NCBI RefSeq assembly: GCF_001661345.1
Contig: NW_017962931.1
Span: 62,001-126,000 of the forward strand
Direction of reading: 5' to 3'
DNA from: Ascoidea rubescens DSM 1968
Taxonomy: Eukaryota > Ascomycota > Saccharomycetes > Ascoideales > Ascoideaceae
DNA: 64,000 nucleotides
Below are positions 63,549 through 64,000 of this stretch, piece by piece; the stretch's first letter is position 1; every line of letters begins with the position of its first letter. The notes beneath the pieces were generated by a model. It was not told where the DNA came from, made no database searches, and saw only the letters and a program-made list of their open reading frames with translations. Made by a program: the position numbers and the translations under genes.

Positions 63549-64000
63549 TATTTTCAACAGGAAATAGGGGATTAATTAGATAATTGGCCGGTAGAATAGT
63601 TGAATAGGTGAGATAGTTTGATATTTGGGTATTTTGATGTGTGGGTATTTGGGTATTTGACAGATTAGAGCAAGAATATAATTTTGAGCGAGATATGGAT
63701 AGCAGCAGGCTAAGGACTGGAGAAAGAAAAGCCAATAAGCATTCAAAGTAGCAGCTACAGCTGTTGGTATGAGAGACAGTGTTGCTAAGAGGAGGTTGAT
63801 CAAGAGGAGTGTTGGAATGAAATGAAATGAAACAAAATAGCTGAGAAGAAAGCAAGACTGGAGTGTTCTTTTAGGAAAAAAGTTCAGATTGACAAATAAA
63901 TAAACAAATCAAAATAAACAAAAAATGCTGTGAAAGGTAAATAGAGACGTTGATCCAGAGCAGGTTGTGTGTTGCAGGTTTTCAGCCAGGGCTGTGGGAG
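63549..64000. other. BUD4 promoter region at the right edge
   Basis: 450 bp. No ATG-started ORF has protein-like composition. It is A/G-rich with a GATATGGATAGC region near 63690 and should hold the BUD4 promoter. The window ends before another gene is seen. Confidence 0.55.

Noticed and set aside
1-64000. Transposons, viral copies, killer-plasmid genes or CRISPR arrays
   Set aside because: No reverse transcriptase, integrase, transposase, capsid or polymerase motifs, no long terminal repeats and no regular repeat-spacer arrays were seen in any frame.

Overview
The window looks like a chromosome segment of a budding yeast (Saccharomycotina). Gene order is compact, nearly all genes are single-exon orthologues of Saccharomyces genes, the few introns have GTATGT-like donors and TACTAAC-like branch sites, and the DNA is AT-rich with many runs of Asn, Asp and Gln codons. 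One clue to lineage is a CTG codon exactly where every Ras-family protein has the Ser of its ECSA motif (32939-32941). CTG also seems very rare in the conserved genes I sampled. Together these suggest a CUG-Ser yeast, possibly near Ascoidea or Saccharomycopsis; this is an inference. Translations here use the standard code.

Layout. 1-2.0 kb: no gene. 2.0-10.3 kb: MCY1 diverges from a PRCC-like nuclear protein, then SAE2 diverges from LOS1. 10.5 kb: an intron-bearing tRNA-Ile(UAU). 10.7-25.7 kb: a Q/N-rich protein with eIF4E-binding-protein features, RFC2 (one intron), WHI2, YAE1, an apparently decayed minus-strand gene, a large AWS-SET methyltransferase and SDH4. 26.3-29.8 kb: AFG1 and ESS1, whose first exon is just the start codon. 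31.3-37.6 kb: five Rho-family GTPase genes in tandem on the minus strand. One is canonical RHO1, one is a well-preserved RHO1 copy, and three are diverged copies that have lost the Gly and Gln of the G3 motif. 38.6-49.0 kb: APE2 (split after 11 coding bases), CSM1, RFC3, OGG1 and TPA1. 49.3-63.5 kb: SEC15, CLC1, ALG13, KRE6 and BUD4.

Two themes stand out. Genome maintenance is well represented (SAE2, RFC2, RFC3, OGG1, TPA1, CSM1, the SET protein), and so is polarity and cell-wall growth (RHO cluster, KRE6, SEC15, BUD4, CLC1). The Rho array is the most unusual part: a local family expansion that has produced predicted GTPase-defective but still prenylated Rho proteins beside RHO1. I saw no CRISPR array, rRNA, transposon or viral element.
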